Source: DATDDB01 sp036524005
GTDB taxonomy: Bacteria > Pseudomonadota > Gammaproteobacteria > Burkholderiales > Gallionellaceae
Length of the DNA: 17,792 bases
Direction of reading: 5' to 3'
Assembly: GCA_036524005.1 (NCBI GenBank)
Contig: DATDDB010000012.1
Coordinates: forward strand, 1 to 17,792
Of this stretch, positions 1 to 8,704 are shown in pieces (position 1 is the stretch's first letter; the number at the start of each line of letters is the position of its first letter). The notes beneath the pieces were generated by a model. That model saw only the letters and a program-made list of their open reading frames with translations. It was not told where the DNA came from and ran no database searches. The position numbers and the translations under genes were made by a program.

Positions 1-1
1 G

Positions 2-253
2 TTCAACACCGCGCGCATCGAGGCGCTGGAACTGGACAACCTGGTCGAGGTGGCGCAGGCCACCATGCATGCCGCCGCCGCCCGCCTGGAAAGCCGCGGC
101 GCGCACGCGCGCGGCGATTTTCCCGGACGCGACGACGACCATTGGCTGAAGCATTCGCTGTATTTCAGCGCAGGGCGGCAACTGGATTACAAGCCGGTGC
201 GGCTCAAGCCGCTGACGGTGGAATCATTCCCGCTCAAGGCGCGGGTTTATTGA
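2..253 (+). CDS. sdhA: Succinate dehydrogenase flavoprotein subunit, C-terminal fragment
   Basis: The last 83 codons of SdhA; the 5' part lies outside the window. SdhA carries covalent FAD and oxidises succinate to fumarate on the cytoplasmic face of the inner membrane, in complex II with SdhB and the SdhCD anchors. The visible part is the C-terminal domain: a helix rich in Glu/Leu/Val, then the hallmark SRGAHARGDFPGRDDDHWLKHS block, whose arginines and RDD-x-W-x-K/H signature are typical of the family, and a tail ending KARVY that resembles the E. coli ending KIRTY. The stop is 10 nt before sdhB, so the two are co-transcribed. Identification is secure; sdhC and sdhD are presumably upstream. 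Confidence 0.95.
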   Translation, partial: FNTARIEALELDNLVEVAQATMHAAAARLESRGAHARGDFPGRDDDHWLKHSLYFSAGRQLDYKPVRLKPLTVESFPLKARVY

Positions 254-263
254 GGCTGGTGCG

Positions 264-959
264 ATGAAATTCAGAATCTACCGCTACAACCCGGAAACCG
301 GCGGCCGGCCCGTCATGCAGGAATATGATCTTGCCATGGAGGCGGGCGATGCCATGCTGCTGGATGCGCTGGTGCTGCTCAAGCAGCAGGACGACAGCCT
401 CGCCTTCCGCCGTTCCTGCCGTGAAGGGGTGTGCGGCTCCGACGCGATGAACATCAACGGGCGCAACGGCCTGGCCTGCATCACGCCGCTGTCCAGCCTG
501 AAGCAGCCGGTGGAGCTGCGTCCGCTGCCCGGCCTGCCGGTGATCCGCGACCTGATCGTGGACATGACGCAATTCTTCAAGCAATACCACTCGATCAAGC
601 CCTACCTGGTCAACAACGACCCGCCCCCGGAAACCGAGCGCCTGCAATCGCCCACCGAGCGCCGCGAACTGGACGGGCTGTACGAATGCATCCTGTGCGC
701 CTGCTGTTCGACTTCCTGCCCCTCGTTTTGGTGGAACCCGGACAAGTTCGTGGGCCCGGCCGGGCTGCTGCAGGCCTACCGCTTCATCGCCGACACGCGC
801 GACCAGGCCACGGCCGAGCGCCTGGACAACCTGGAAGATCCCTACCGCCTGTTCCGCTGTCACACCATCATGAACTGCGTCGATGTCTGCCCCAAGGAAC
901 TCAATCCGACCGAGGCCATCGGCAAGATCAAGAGCATGATGGTGAAGCGGGCGGTGTAG
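264..959 (+). CDS. sdhB: Succinate dehydrogenase iron-sulfur subunit
   Basis: The 231-residue iron-sulfur subunit of complex II passes electrons from the SdhA flavin to quinone. All cluster ligands are visible. The [2Fe-2S] site is SCREGVCGSD with C52, C57, D60 and then C72; aspartate in the third position is also seen in E. coli SdhB. The [4Fe-4S] site is C142, C145, C148 and C152 (CILCACCSTSCP). The [3Fe-4S] site is C199, C205 and C209 (CHTIMNCVDVCP). Length is normal for the family. The ATG lies 10 nt after the sdhA stop, with only a weak Shine-Dalgarno (GAGG), which fits translational coupling to sdhA. It is followed by a 129-nt gap before sdhE. Confidence 0.97.
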   Translation: MKFRIYRYNPETGGRPVMQEYDLAMEAGDAMLLDALVLLKQQDDSLAFRRSCREGVCGSDAMNINGRNGLACITPLSSLKQPVELRPLPGLPVIRDLIVDMTQFFKQYHSIKPYLVNNDPPPETERLQSPTERRELDGLYECILCACCSTSCPSFWWNPDKFVGPAGLLQAYRFIADTRDQATAERLDNLEDPYRLFRCHTIMNCVDVCPKELNPTEAIGKIKSMMVKRAV

Positions 960-1006
960 GCGTTCACCTGGTTGTGAATTCATATGGTTAGCCCTCTCCC
1001 TTGCGC

Positions 1007-1020
1007 CTCCCTGGAGGGAG
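1007..1020. repeat. Short palindrome in the sdhB-sdhE gap
   Basis: CTCCCTGGAGGGAG is a 6-bp inverted repeat with a 2-nt loop. It follows a second pyrimidine-rich stretch (CCCTCTCCC at 992-1000). It sits in the 129-nt stretch between sdhB and the likely start of sdhE. There is no U-tract, so it is not a convincing terminator. It may be a remnant of a dispersed palindromic element or an mRNA processing hairpin; neither can be decided from one copy. Confidence 0.35.
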
Positions 1021-1088
1021 CGGCGACTTCCGAAGAATACCCGCAGCAATCACTAGTGAAAGGATTTGGGGAGCGGACGGAGCGGGAA

Positions 1089-1334
1089 TTGGTGCTTGAT
1101 CGCATCCGCTGGCGCTGCCGGCGCGGCCTGCTGGAGCTGGACATCGTGCTGGGGCGTTTCGTCGAGCGCCATTATGCCGGGCTGGACCAGGCCGGGCGTG
1201 CGGCTTTCGATGCACTGCTGGATATGCCGGATGCCGGACTCTGGGATATGATTACGGGGAAGGGAATTGCAGATGGTGAAGTGGCGCTGCCGGCCGGGTG
1301 CGGCAAGGTGCTGGAATTGATCCGGGCGGCCTGA
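1089..1334 (+). CDS. sdhE: SdhE/YgfY-type FAD assembly factor
   Basis: A protein of about 81 residues that promotes covalent FAD attachment to SdhA (family Sdh5/SdhE, formerly YgfY or DUF339). The signature RGxxE is present as R12-G13-L-L-E16 inside RIRWRCRRGLLELD, followed by the small helical domain with the family's LLxxxDxxLWxxITG pattern. The open frame extends back to 984, but the residues before LVLDRIRW do not look like the family. I chose TTG at 1089 because GGAG lies 6 nt upstream; GTG at 1092 or 1056 is also possible. Position between sdhB and gltA is typical for this family in betaproteobacteria. Product confident, start uncertain. Confidence 0.85.
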   Translation: MVLDRIRWRCRRGLLELDIVLGRFVERHYAGLDQAGRAAFDALLDMPDAGLWDMITGKGIADGEVALPAGCGKVLELIRAA

Positions 1335-1342
1335 GCGCCCGG
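1322..1342 (+). other. Perfect stem-loop at the sdhE stop / gltA leader
   Basis: CCGGGCG (1322-1328) and CGCCCGG (1336-1342) form a perfect 7-bp GC stem with a 7-nt loop that contains the sdhE stop codon. No U-run follows, so it is not a standard intrinsic terminator. It could stabilise or separate the sdh and gltA parts of the transcript. Confidence 0.5.
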
Positions 1343-1376
1343 TGCCGGGAATAACAGAATAACGGGTGGAGAGAGC

Positions 1377-2663
1377 ATGGAAAAAAATCGGGTCGCAAAA
1401 CTGACGCTGGACGATGGCAGGAGTGTGGATTTGCCCATCATGTCCGGCACGCTCGGGCCGGATGTGGTCGACATACGCGGCATCAGCAAGCTCGGCCTGT
1501 TCACCTACGACCCCGCGTTCATGGCGACGGCGAGCTGCACCTCGGGCATCACCTACATCGATGGCGATGCCGGCCTGCTCTATTACCGCGGCTATCCCAT
1601 CGAGCAGCTGGCGGAGAAATCCGACTTCCTGGAAGTCTGCTACCTGCTGTTGAACGGCGAATTGCCGACCGTGGCGCAGAAGGCGGAATTTTCCCTGACC
1701 ATCACCCACCACACCATGGTGCATGACCAGCTGGCGCGGTTTTTCAACGGCTTCCGCCGCGACGCGCACCCCATGGCTGTGATGGTGGGCACGGTCGGCG
1801 CGCTGTCGGCCTTCTACCACGACTCGCTGGACATCAGTAATCCGGAGCACCGCAGCGTCTCGGCCCACCGCCTGCTGGCCAAGGTGCCCACCATCGCGGC
1901 GATGGCTTACAAGTACAGCATCGGCGAGCCGTTTGTGTACCCGAAGAACAAGTTCGGCCTGGTGGAAAACTTCATGTACATGATGTTCGCCACCCCGGCC
2001 GAGGATTATGTGCCCAATCCCGTGCTGGTTCGTGCGCTGGAGCGCATTTTCATCCTGCATGCCGACCATGAGCAGAACGCCTCCACTTCCACCGTGCGCC
2101 TGGCGGGTTCGAGCGGCGCCAACCCGTTCGCCTGCGTCGCCTCCGGTATTGCCGCACTGTGGGGCCCGGCGCACGGGGGGGCGAACGAGGCCGCGCTCAA
2201 GATGCTGGAGGAGATCGGCGATGTCTCGCGCGTGAAGGAATATGTGCAGGGCGTGAAGGACAAGAAATACCGGCTGATGGGATTCGGCCACCGCGTCTAC
2301 AAGAACATGGACCCGCGCGCCAACGTGATGCGCCAGACTTGCTATGAAGTGCTGAAGGAGCTGGGGCTGAAGGACAACAAGCTGTTCGAGCTGGCGATGG
2401 AACTGGAAAAGACCGCGCTCTCGGACCCGTATTTCATCGAGCGCAAGCTGTACCCCAATGTGGATTTCTATTCCGGCATCGTGCTGCGCGCGCTGGGCGT
2501 GCCGACCAACATGTTCACCGTGTTCTTCGCCGTGGCGCGCACCATAGGCTGGATTTCGCAATGGAACGAAATGATGGCCGACAGCGACCATAAAATCGGC
2601 CGCCCGCGCCAGTTGTACCAGGGGGCGGCGAAGCGCGATTACGTGCCGATCGGCAAGCGTTGA
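1377..2663 (+). CDS. gltA: Citrate synthase (type II, hexameric class)
   Basis: A 428-residue citrate synthase condensing acetyl-CoA with oxaloacetate to citrate, the entry reaction of the TCA cycle. Length matches the E. coli GltA class (about 427 residues). The catalytic triad is visible: H231 in ADHEQNASTSTVR, H266 in GPAHGGANEA and D363 in NVDFYSGI. The FGHRVYKNMDPRA block and the C-terminal GRPRQLYQG segment are also typical. This class is commonly NADH-regulated in Gram-negative bacteria, but the allosteric residues were not checked. The ATG has a GGTGGAGAG Shine-Dalgarno region just upstream. Stem-loops lie on both sides of the gene. Confidence 0.98.
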   Translation: MEKNRVAKLTLDDGRSVDLPIMSGTLGPDVVDIRGISKLGLFTYDPAFMATASCTSGITYIDGDAGLLYYRGYPIEQLAEKSDFLEVCYLLLNGELPTVAQKAEFSLTITHHTMVHDQLARFFNGFRRDAHPMAVMVGTVGALSAFYHDSLDISNPEHRSVSAHRLLAKVPTIAAMAYKYSIGEPFVYPKNKFGLVENFMYMMFATPAEDYVPNPVLVRALERIFILHADHEQNASTSTVRLAGSSGANPFACVASGIAALWGPAHGGANEAALKMLEEIGDVSRVKEYVQGVKDKKYRLMGFGHRVYKNMDPRANVMRQTCYEVLKELGLKDNKLFELAMELEKTALSDPYFIERKLYPNVDFYSGIVLRALGVPTNMFTVFFAVARTIGWISQWNEMMADSDHKIGRPRQLYQGAAKRDYVPIGKR

Positions 2664-2670
2664 TTGCGCA

Positions 2671-2720
2671 GGGTGCGGCCGGTGCCTTGCCGCATCCTTG
2701 ACGCTGTCTTTGGTGCGGCC
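2671..2720 (+). promoter_or_regulatory. Two mutually exclusive hairpins in the gltA-sucA gap
   Basis: Arm A (2671-2679, GGGTGCGGC) pairs with arm B (2689-2697, GCCGCATCC) over 9 positions including one G-U. The 9-nt segment GGTGCGGCC recurs exactly 40 nt later (2712-2720), and its first 8 bases can pair instead with arm B, again with one G-U. Only one of the two hairpins can form at a time. The second hairpin ends about 20 nt before the sucA start. No long U-tract follows either hairpin. The pairing is seen in the sequence; a regulatory role is inference. Confidence 0.45.
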
Positions 2721-2740
2721 ATTTGAAGCAGAATAGAGCC

Positions 2741-5591
2741 ATGCAAAAAGAAAACTACATGCAGTCCATGGCGGCCTCGTCCGCGCTGTTCGGTACGAAC
2801 GACCTGTTCATTGAAGGGCTGTACGAGGATTACCTTGCCAACCCGGCTTTGGTGCCCGAGAACTGGCGCGCCTATTTCGACAGCCTGCAGGCCCCCGGCG
2901 CCGCGCACGACGTGGCGCACGGCCCGATCCAGCGCGCCTTTGCGGCCCTGCCGAAGCGGGGCGCGGTTGCCATGCCGGAGGCCACGGCCGACCGCAAGCA
3001 GGTCGCCGTCCTGCAGCTGATCAACGCCTACCGCTTTCTCGGCGTGCGCAATGCCAGCCTCGACCCGCTGGCGCGCCACGTCAAGCCCGAAGTGGCCGAG
3101 CTTGATCCGGCCTACTACGGCTTCACCGAGGCCGACATGGAGACCACCTTCGAGACCGGATCGCTGGTGGCGGCGCAGCGGCTCAAGCTGCGTGAGATCC
3201 TGCAATTGCTGCGCCAGACCTACTGCGGCTCGATAGGCGCGGAATACATGTACATCGGCGATATTGCGCAGAAACGCTGGGTGCAGCAGCGCCTTGAAGG
3301 CGTGCGCGGTACCCCCAATTATGATGCCGAACAGCGCCGCCGCATTCTGGAGCGCATCACCGCAGCCGAGGGGCTGGAGCGCTACCTGCACACCAAATAT
3401 GTCGGGCAGAAGCGCTTCTCGCTGGAAGGCGGCGAAACCGCCATCCCCCTGCTGGATCATCTGCTGCAGCGCGCGGCGGGCGCGGGCGTCAAGGAAACCG
3501 TGATCGGCATGGCGCACCGGGGGCGCCTCAATGTGCTGGTCAATATCCTGGGAAAATTGCCCTCTATGCTGTTCGCCGAGTTCGAGGGGCATCACGCCGA
3601 GCACCTCACTTCGGGCGACGTGAAGTACCACAACGGCTTTTCATCCAATATCGTCACGCCAAATGGCGCGATGCATGTCACACTGGCGTTCAATCCCTCG
3701 CACCTGGAAATCGTCAATCCGGTGGTGGAGGGCTCGGTGCGCGCACGCCAGCACACGCGCGGCGACCATAACGGCAGCCAGGTGATGCCGGTGCTGCTGC
3801 ATGGCGACGCGGCATTTGCCGGGCAGGGGGTGGTGATGGAGACGCTCAACCTGTCGCAGACCCGCGGCTACCGCACCGGCGGAACGGTGCACGTCATCAT
3901 CAACAACCAGATCGGATTCACCACCTCGGACGTGCGCGACACGCGCTCCTCATCGTATTGCAGCGACGTGGCGAAAATGATCGAGGCGCCCATCTTCCAC
4001 GTCAATGCCGACGACCCCGAGGCGGTGCTGCTGGTGGCGGAGATCGCCCTCGATTACCGCATGACCTTCCATCGCGACGTGGTGATCGACCTGGTGTGCT
4101 TCCGCAAGCTCGGGCACAACGAGCAGGACGAGCCGCTGGTGACGCAGCCATTCATGTACCGCTTCATCAACAAGCATCCCGGCACGCGCGCGCTGTATGC
4201 GCAGCGCCTGGTGGAGGCGGGCGTGCTCAAGGCGGAAGAGCCGGAAGCGATGGTCGCGCATTACCGCCATATGATGGACGAAGGCATCAGTCCGGTGCGC
4301 ACCGGGCCGCGCGAGGAAAGGCTGGATACGGTCAGGCGCTGGGAAAAATACATTCCTGGCACGCCCTGGGATACCCGGGTGGATACCAGCGTGCCGCTGG
4401 CGCGCCTACAATTCCTGGCCGGGCGGCTCACCGAAGTTCCGGCGAACATCGTGCTGCACTCGCGCGTGGAAAAAATCATCGCCGACCGGCGCGCCATGGG
4501 GCGCGGGGAACTGGCGCTGGACTGGGGCATGGCCGAGAACCTGGCCTATGCCTCGCTGCTCACCGAAGGCTACGCGGTGCGCATTTCCGGGCAGGACTGC
4601 GGGCGCGGCACCTTCTTCCACCGCCATGCCGAACTGCACAACCAGAACCGCGTGAACTGGCAGGAAATGCCCCATGTCCCGCTGTCCAACCTGGAGCCGG
4701 GCCAGGCGGATTTTGTCGTCATCAACTCCATCCTGTCCGAAGAGGCGGTGCTGGCCTACGAATACGGCTATGCCACCGCCGAACCGGACACCTTGACCAT
4801 CTGGGAGGCGCAGTTCGGCGATTTCGCCAATGGCGCTCAGGTGGTGATCGACCAGTTCATCGCCTCGGGCGAGGCCAAGTGGGGGCGCATGTGCGGGCTC
4901 ACCATGCTGCTGCCGCACGGCTATGAGGGCCAAGGGGCGGAGCATTCTTCGGGGCGCATCGAGCGATACCTGCAGCTGTGCGCCGATTACAACATCCAGG
5001 TCTGCATTCCTTCCACGCCGGCGCAGATGTTCCATTTGCTGCGCCGCCAGATGCTGCGTGGCATGCGCCGGCCGCTGATCGTGTTCACACCCAAGAGCCT
5101 GCTGCGCAGCAGGGAAGCGGCGTCCCCCATGAAGTGGCTGACGGAAGGGGCGTTTCAGCCAGTGCTGGCCGAGGCCGACAAGCTTGACCCGCAGCGCATC
5201 AGGCGCATCATCGCCTGCAGCGGCAAGGTGTACTACGAGCTGGTCGCCTACCGGCGCGAGCGCGGCATTCAGGACATGGCCATCATCCGCCTGGAGCAGC
5301 TTTACCCTTTCCCGCACGCCGACTTCACCGCGCAGATTGCCGCCTATCCCAACGCCACCGAGGTGTTGTGGTGCCAGGAAGAGCCGGGCAACCAGGGGGC
5401 GTGGCACCGCATCCAGCACTACCTGCTGCGCCACATGCGCCACGACATGACGCTGGGCTATGCCTTGCGCGCCTCTTCCGCCGCACCCGCCGCAGGCTAC
5501 CTGGCGGTGCACAACGAACAGCAGAAGGCCGTGATTGCTGCCGCTTTCCGTCCGGACATCGAACTGAAAAATAATCCAGGAGCAAACCGCC

Positions 5592-5602
<11 letters not shown>
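2741..5602 (+). CDS. sucA: 2-oxoglutarate dehydrogenase E1 component
   Basis: A 953-residue thiamine-diphosphate decarboxylase (E1o) that decarboxylates 2-oxoglutarate and reductively succinylates the lipoyl group of SucB. Length fits the family (E. coli 933). The N-terminal segment FIEGLYEDYLANPALVPENWRAYF is the E2-binding region typical of SucA. ThDP and active-site motifs are visible: MAHRGRLN with H259, GDAAFAGQG with D356, and NNQIGFT at N388-N389-Q390. The late blocks HGYEGQGAEHSS and CQEEPGNQGAW are characteristic. I chose ATG 2741; ATG 2759 would remove six residues and cannot be excluded, since both have weak Shine-Dalgarno sequences. The 3' end overlaps sucB by 11 nt. Confidence 0.97.
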
Positions 5603-6746
<1,144 letters not shown>

Positions 6747-6774
6747 ACATCGCCAAGAGAAAATGAGGGAGACT

Positions 6775-7359
6775 ATGCGCGTACTGTTGGTGGCTCTGCT
6801 GTTGTTGGCAACCCATGCGTTTGCCGCGGATGACACCGAGGGTTATGAGAATTTCGATTCGGATACTGGCCTGTATTTCCACCCGATTTCCGTGGAGGTG
6901 AAGGGAGGGCAGGGGTCATTCTGCTTTTCATGCGACGCTGCCGATCATGATGTCATCGTGAACCTGTTTGTTTACGACCCGGCAAAGAAGACAGGAAGGA
7001 ATCTGTTTTCCAGGCCGCCGGGCGAGATACGCAGCTTGATCATCGAGTCGGAATATGACGCCAAGGAAAGAAAAATGGTGTTTCTTGGCGATGGTCGCGT
7101 GAAGAACAACAAGAACATTCGTCCCAGGAAGCCGAGCGATCAGATACTCATCGAGAGCTATGCGTGCTCCGATGAGAAGAATTGCCGCTACACCCTGTGG
7201 AAGGCCGGGAAAATGGGGGGTGAGCCGAAGGTTCTGTTTGCGTTCTCACAATCGGAAGCGGAATCCATAGAGTGGCATCTGGACGTAAAAAACCGGGTTG
7301 TCCGCCTGCTGACCAGAACACAGACCGGCTACGCTGTGCGGGAATTCGACTGGCAATGA
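6775..7359 (+). CDS. Secreted protein of unknown function
   Basis: A 194-residue protein I do not recognise. The N-terminus (MRVLLVALLLLATHAFA, cleavage expected before ADD) is a clear Sec signal peptide, so the mature protein is probably periplasmic. Four cysteines occur as two close pairs, C50/C53 and C131/C137, suggesting disulfides or metal binding. The rest is rich in beta-type segments such as VIVNLFVYDP and YTLWKAGKMGG, loosely like beta-propeller blades, though this is only an impression. I chose ATG 6775 over 6763 because GAGGGAG precedes it and it starts the signal peptide. It lies 28 nt after sucB, where lpd would be expected. Hand-counted GC of three 60-nt stretches is about 52%, clearly below sucA (about 67% in one stretch), hinting at a different origin. 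Confidence 0.85.
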   Translation: MRVLLVALLLLATHAFAADDTEGYENFDSDTGLYFHPISVEVKGGQGSFCFSCDAADHDVIVNLFVYDPAKKTGRNLFSRPPGEIRSLIIESEYDAKERKMVFLGDGRVKNNKNIRPRKPSDQILIESYACSDEKNCRYTLWKAGKMGGEPKVLFAFSQSEAESIEWHLDVKNRVVRLLTRTQTGYAVREFDWQ

Positions 7360-7422
7360 TCTTTTTCTGAAGCACCCTTCTTAAAGGCTGCCGAGTTGGC
7401 GCAGCGCGACGAGGACAACGAC

Positions 7423-8421
7423 ATGAAGTCTCTGTTTGGCGCATATCGCATATTCCAGCAACAGGACGCCTCGAGCGGGCGCTTTGTCGAGCTGATGCTG
7501 GACGATCTCGATCCGGGCGAGGTGGTGATTCGCGTCCATTATTCCAGCCTGAACTACAAGGATGCCCTTGCCGCGACGGGAGCCGGGAAGATCATCCGGC
7601 GCTTCCCCTGTGTGGGCGGGGTGGATGCGGCGGGCGTGGTGGAGAGCTCGCAGGATGCGCATTTCAAGCAGGGCGATGAGGTGATCGTTACCGGCTATGA
7701 CATGGGCGTGGCGCACGATGGAGGTTTTGCCGAATATGCACGGGTGCCCGCCGCTTGGGTAGTGCCGCTGCCGCAGGGGCTGACCTCGCTGGAGGCGATG
7801 GCGCTGGGCACGGCGGGTTTTACCGCGGCCCTGGCCATACACCGCCTGGAACAGAACGAGCTCACGCCAGACAAGGGCAAGGTGGTGGTGACGGGCGCGA
7901 CGGGAGGGGTGGGCAGCCTGGCCATCCAGATGCTGGCCCGGCTGGGATACCATGTGGTTGCGGTGACCGGCAAGGACGGCGAGCATGATTACCTGAAGGC
8001 GCTGGGCGCAGCCGAGATACTGGCGCGGGGCACGCTAGACCTGCGCGGCAAGCGCCCTCTCGAATCCGCGCGCTGGGCGGGCGCGCTGGATGCGGTAGGC
8101 GGGGAAATGCTGTCCTGGCTGGCGCGCACCATGCAGCAGAACGGAGTGATCGCCAGCTTCGGCAATGCCGGCGGGGCGGAATTGCATACCACGGTCTATC
8201 CCTTCATCCTGCGCGGCGTGCGCCTGATCGGGATTGATTCAGCCGCTGCCGCCATGCCGTTGCGCAGGCAGATCTGGCAGCGCCTGGCCGGGGAACTGCG
8301 CCCGGCGCGGCTGGACCTGGTGACGCACACGATCCCATTCCGCCAGTTGCCCCAAGCCTGCGAAGCCATGCTGCAAGGCAGGGCGCATGGACGGACAGTG
8401 GTGAATATCGGGGGCTTCTGA
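7423..8421 (+). CDS. acuI: Acrylyl-CoA reductase (NADPH), AcuI/YhdH family
   Basis: A 332-residue zinc-independent medium-chain dehydrogenase/reductase. Members of the AcuI/YhdH branch reduce acrylyl-CoA to propionyl-CoA with NADPH. Diagnostic segments shared with E. coli YhdH include SSLNYKDALAATGAGKIIR (about 41-59), GTAGFTAAL (129-137), the nucleotide-binding VTGATGGVGS (156-165), GYHVVAVTGK, and TTVYPFILRGVRLIGIDS. The catalytic-zinc ligands of alcohol dehydrogenases are absent, as expected. The ATG has GAGG 8 nt upstream and lies 63 nt after the secreted-protein gene, so it may belong to the same transcript. The exact substrate is inferred from the family; a general quinone or enoyl-CoA reductase label would be the safer alternative. 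Confidence 0.88.
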   Translation: MKSLFGAYRIFQQQDASSGRFVELMLDDLDPGEVVIRVHYSSLNYKDALAATGAGKIIRRFPCVGGVDAAGVVESSQDAHFKQGDEVIVTGYDMGVAHDGGFAEYARVPAAWVVPLPQGLTSLEAMALGTAGFTAALAIHRLEQNELTPDKGKVVVTGATGGVGSLAIQMLARLGYHVVAVTGKDGEHDYLKALGAAEILARGTLDLRGKRPLESARWAGALDAVGGEMLSWLARTMQQNGVIASFGNAGGAELHTTVYPFILRGVRLIGIDSAAAAMPLRRQIWQRLAGELRPARLDLVTHTIPFRQLPQACEAMLQGRAHGRTVVNIGGF

Positions 8422-8704
8422 CCGCAGGGCAGCATCCCTTGACGCACCCCCCATCACGAGGCAGGCGGTTTCTTAAGCCGGGGATTTCCTATATCATGCG
8501 GATTGGTGCATCCAGTCCGGAATGCTGCAGGGCATCCGGCCATAATCTATAAGCACCACGCATACGCTGCGCTCAAGCTGGCAAGGGTAGAGGGTCCGGT
8601 GGTGTAACGCTGTCCAAAGGGGGAGCATTTTGTCTGCAACTGCGTTTCTTTCGCGGTCGTGCCGGGTTTTTCCGCGCAGGGCCGGTCTCTGATTTAACCC
8701 TGTC
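8422..8704 (+). other. 283-nt non-coding leader upstream of the GGDEF-EAL gene
   Basis: No credible coding frame is seen here. A hairpin is visible: 8517-8525 (CCGGAATGC, one bulged A) pairs with 8532-8539 (GCATCCGG). TATATC at 8490-8495 and CATAAT at 8541-8546 are possible -10 boxes, but neither has a good -35 at the right distance. No cyclic-di-GMP riboswitch consensus (GEMM) is recognisable. No U-tract terminator follows acuI. Confidence 0.5.

Noticed and set aside
1053..2591. 512-codon minus-strand frame opposite gltA
   Set aside because: It covers sdhE and gltA in reverse and has a His/Arg/Val-rich shadow composition; gltA is unmistakable on the plus strand.
2698..2726. sigma70 promoter for sucA starting with TTGACG at 2698
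   Set aside because: The -35 matches well, but the hexamer at 17-18 nt spacing (ATTTGA or TTTGAA) is a poor -10, so it was not listed as a promoter.
8422..8704. Cyclic-di-GMP riboswitch in the leader of the GGDEF-EAL gene
   Set aside because: The conserved core and tetraloop-receptor features of GEMM-type riboswitches could not be found; only a simple hairpin is visible.
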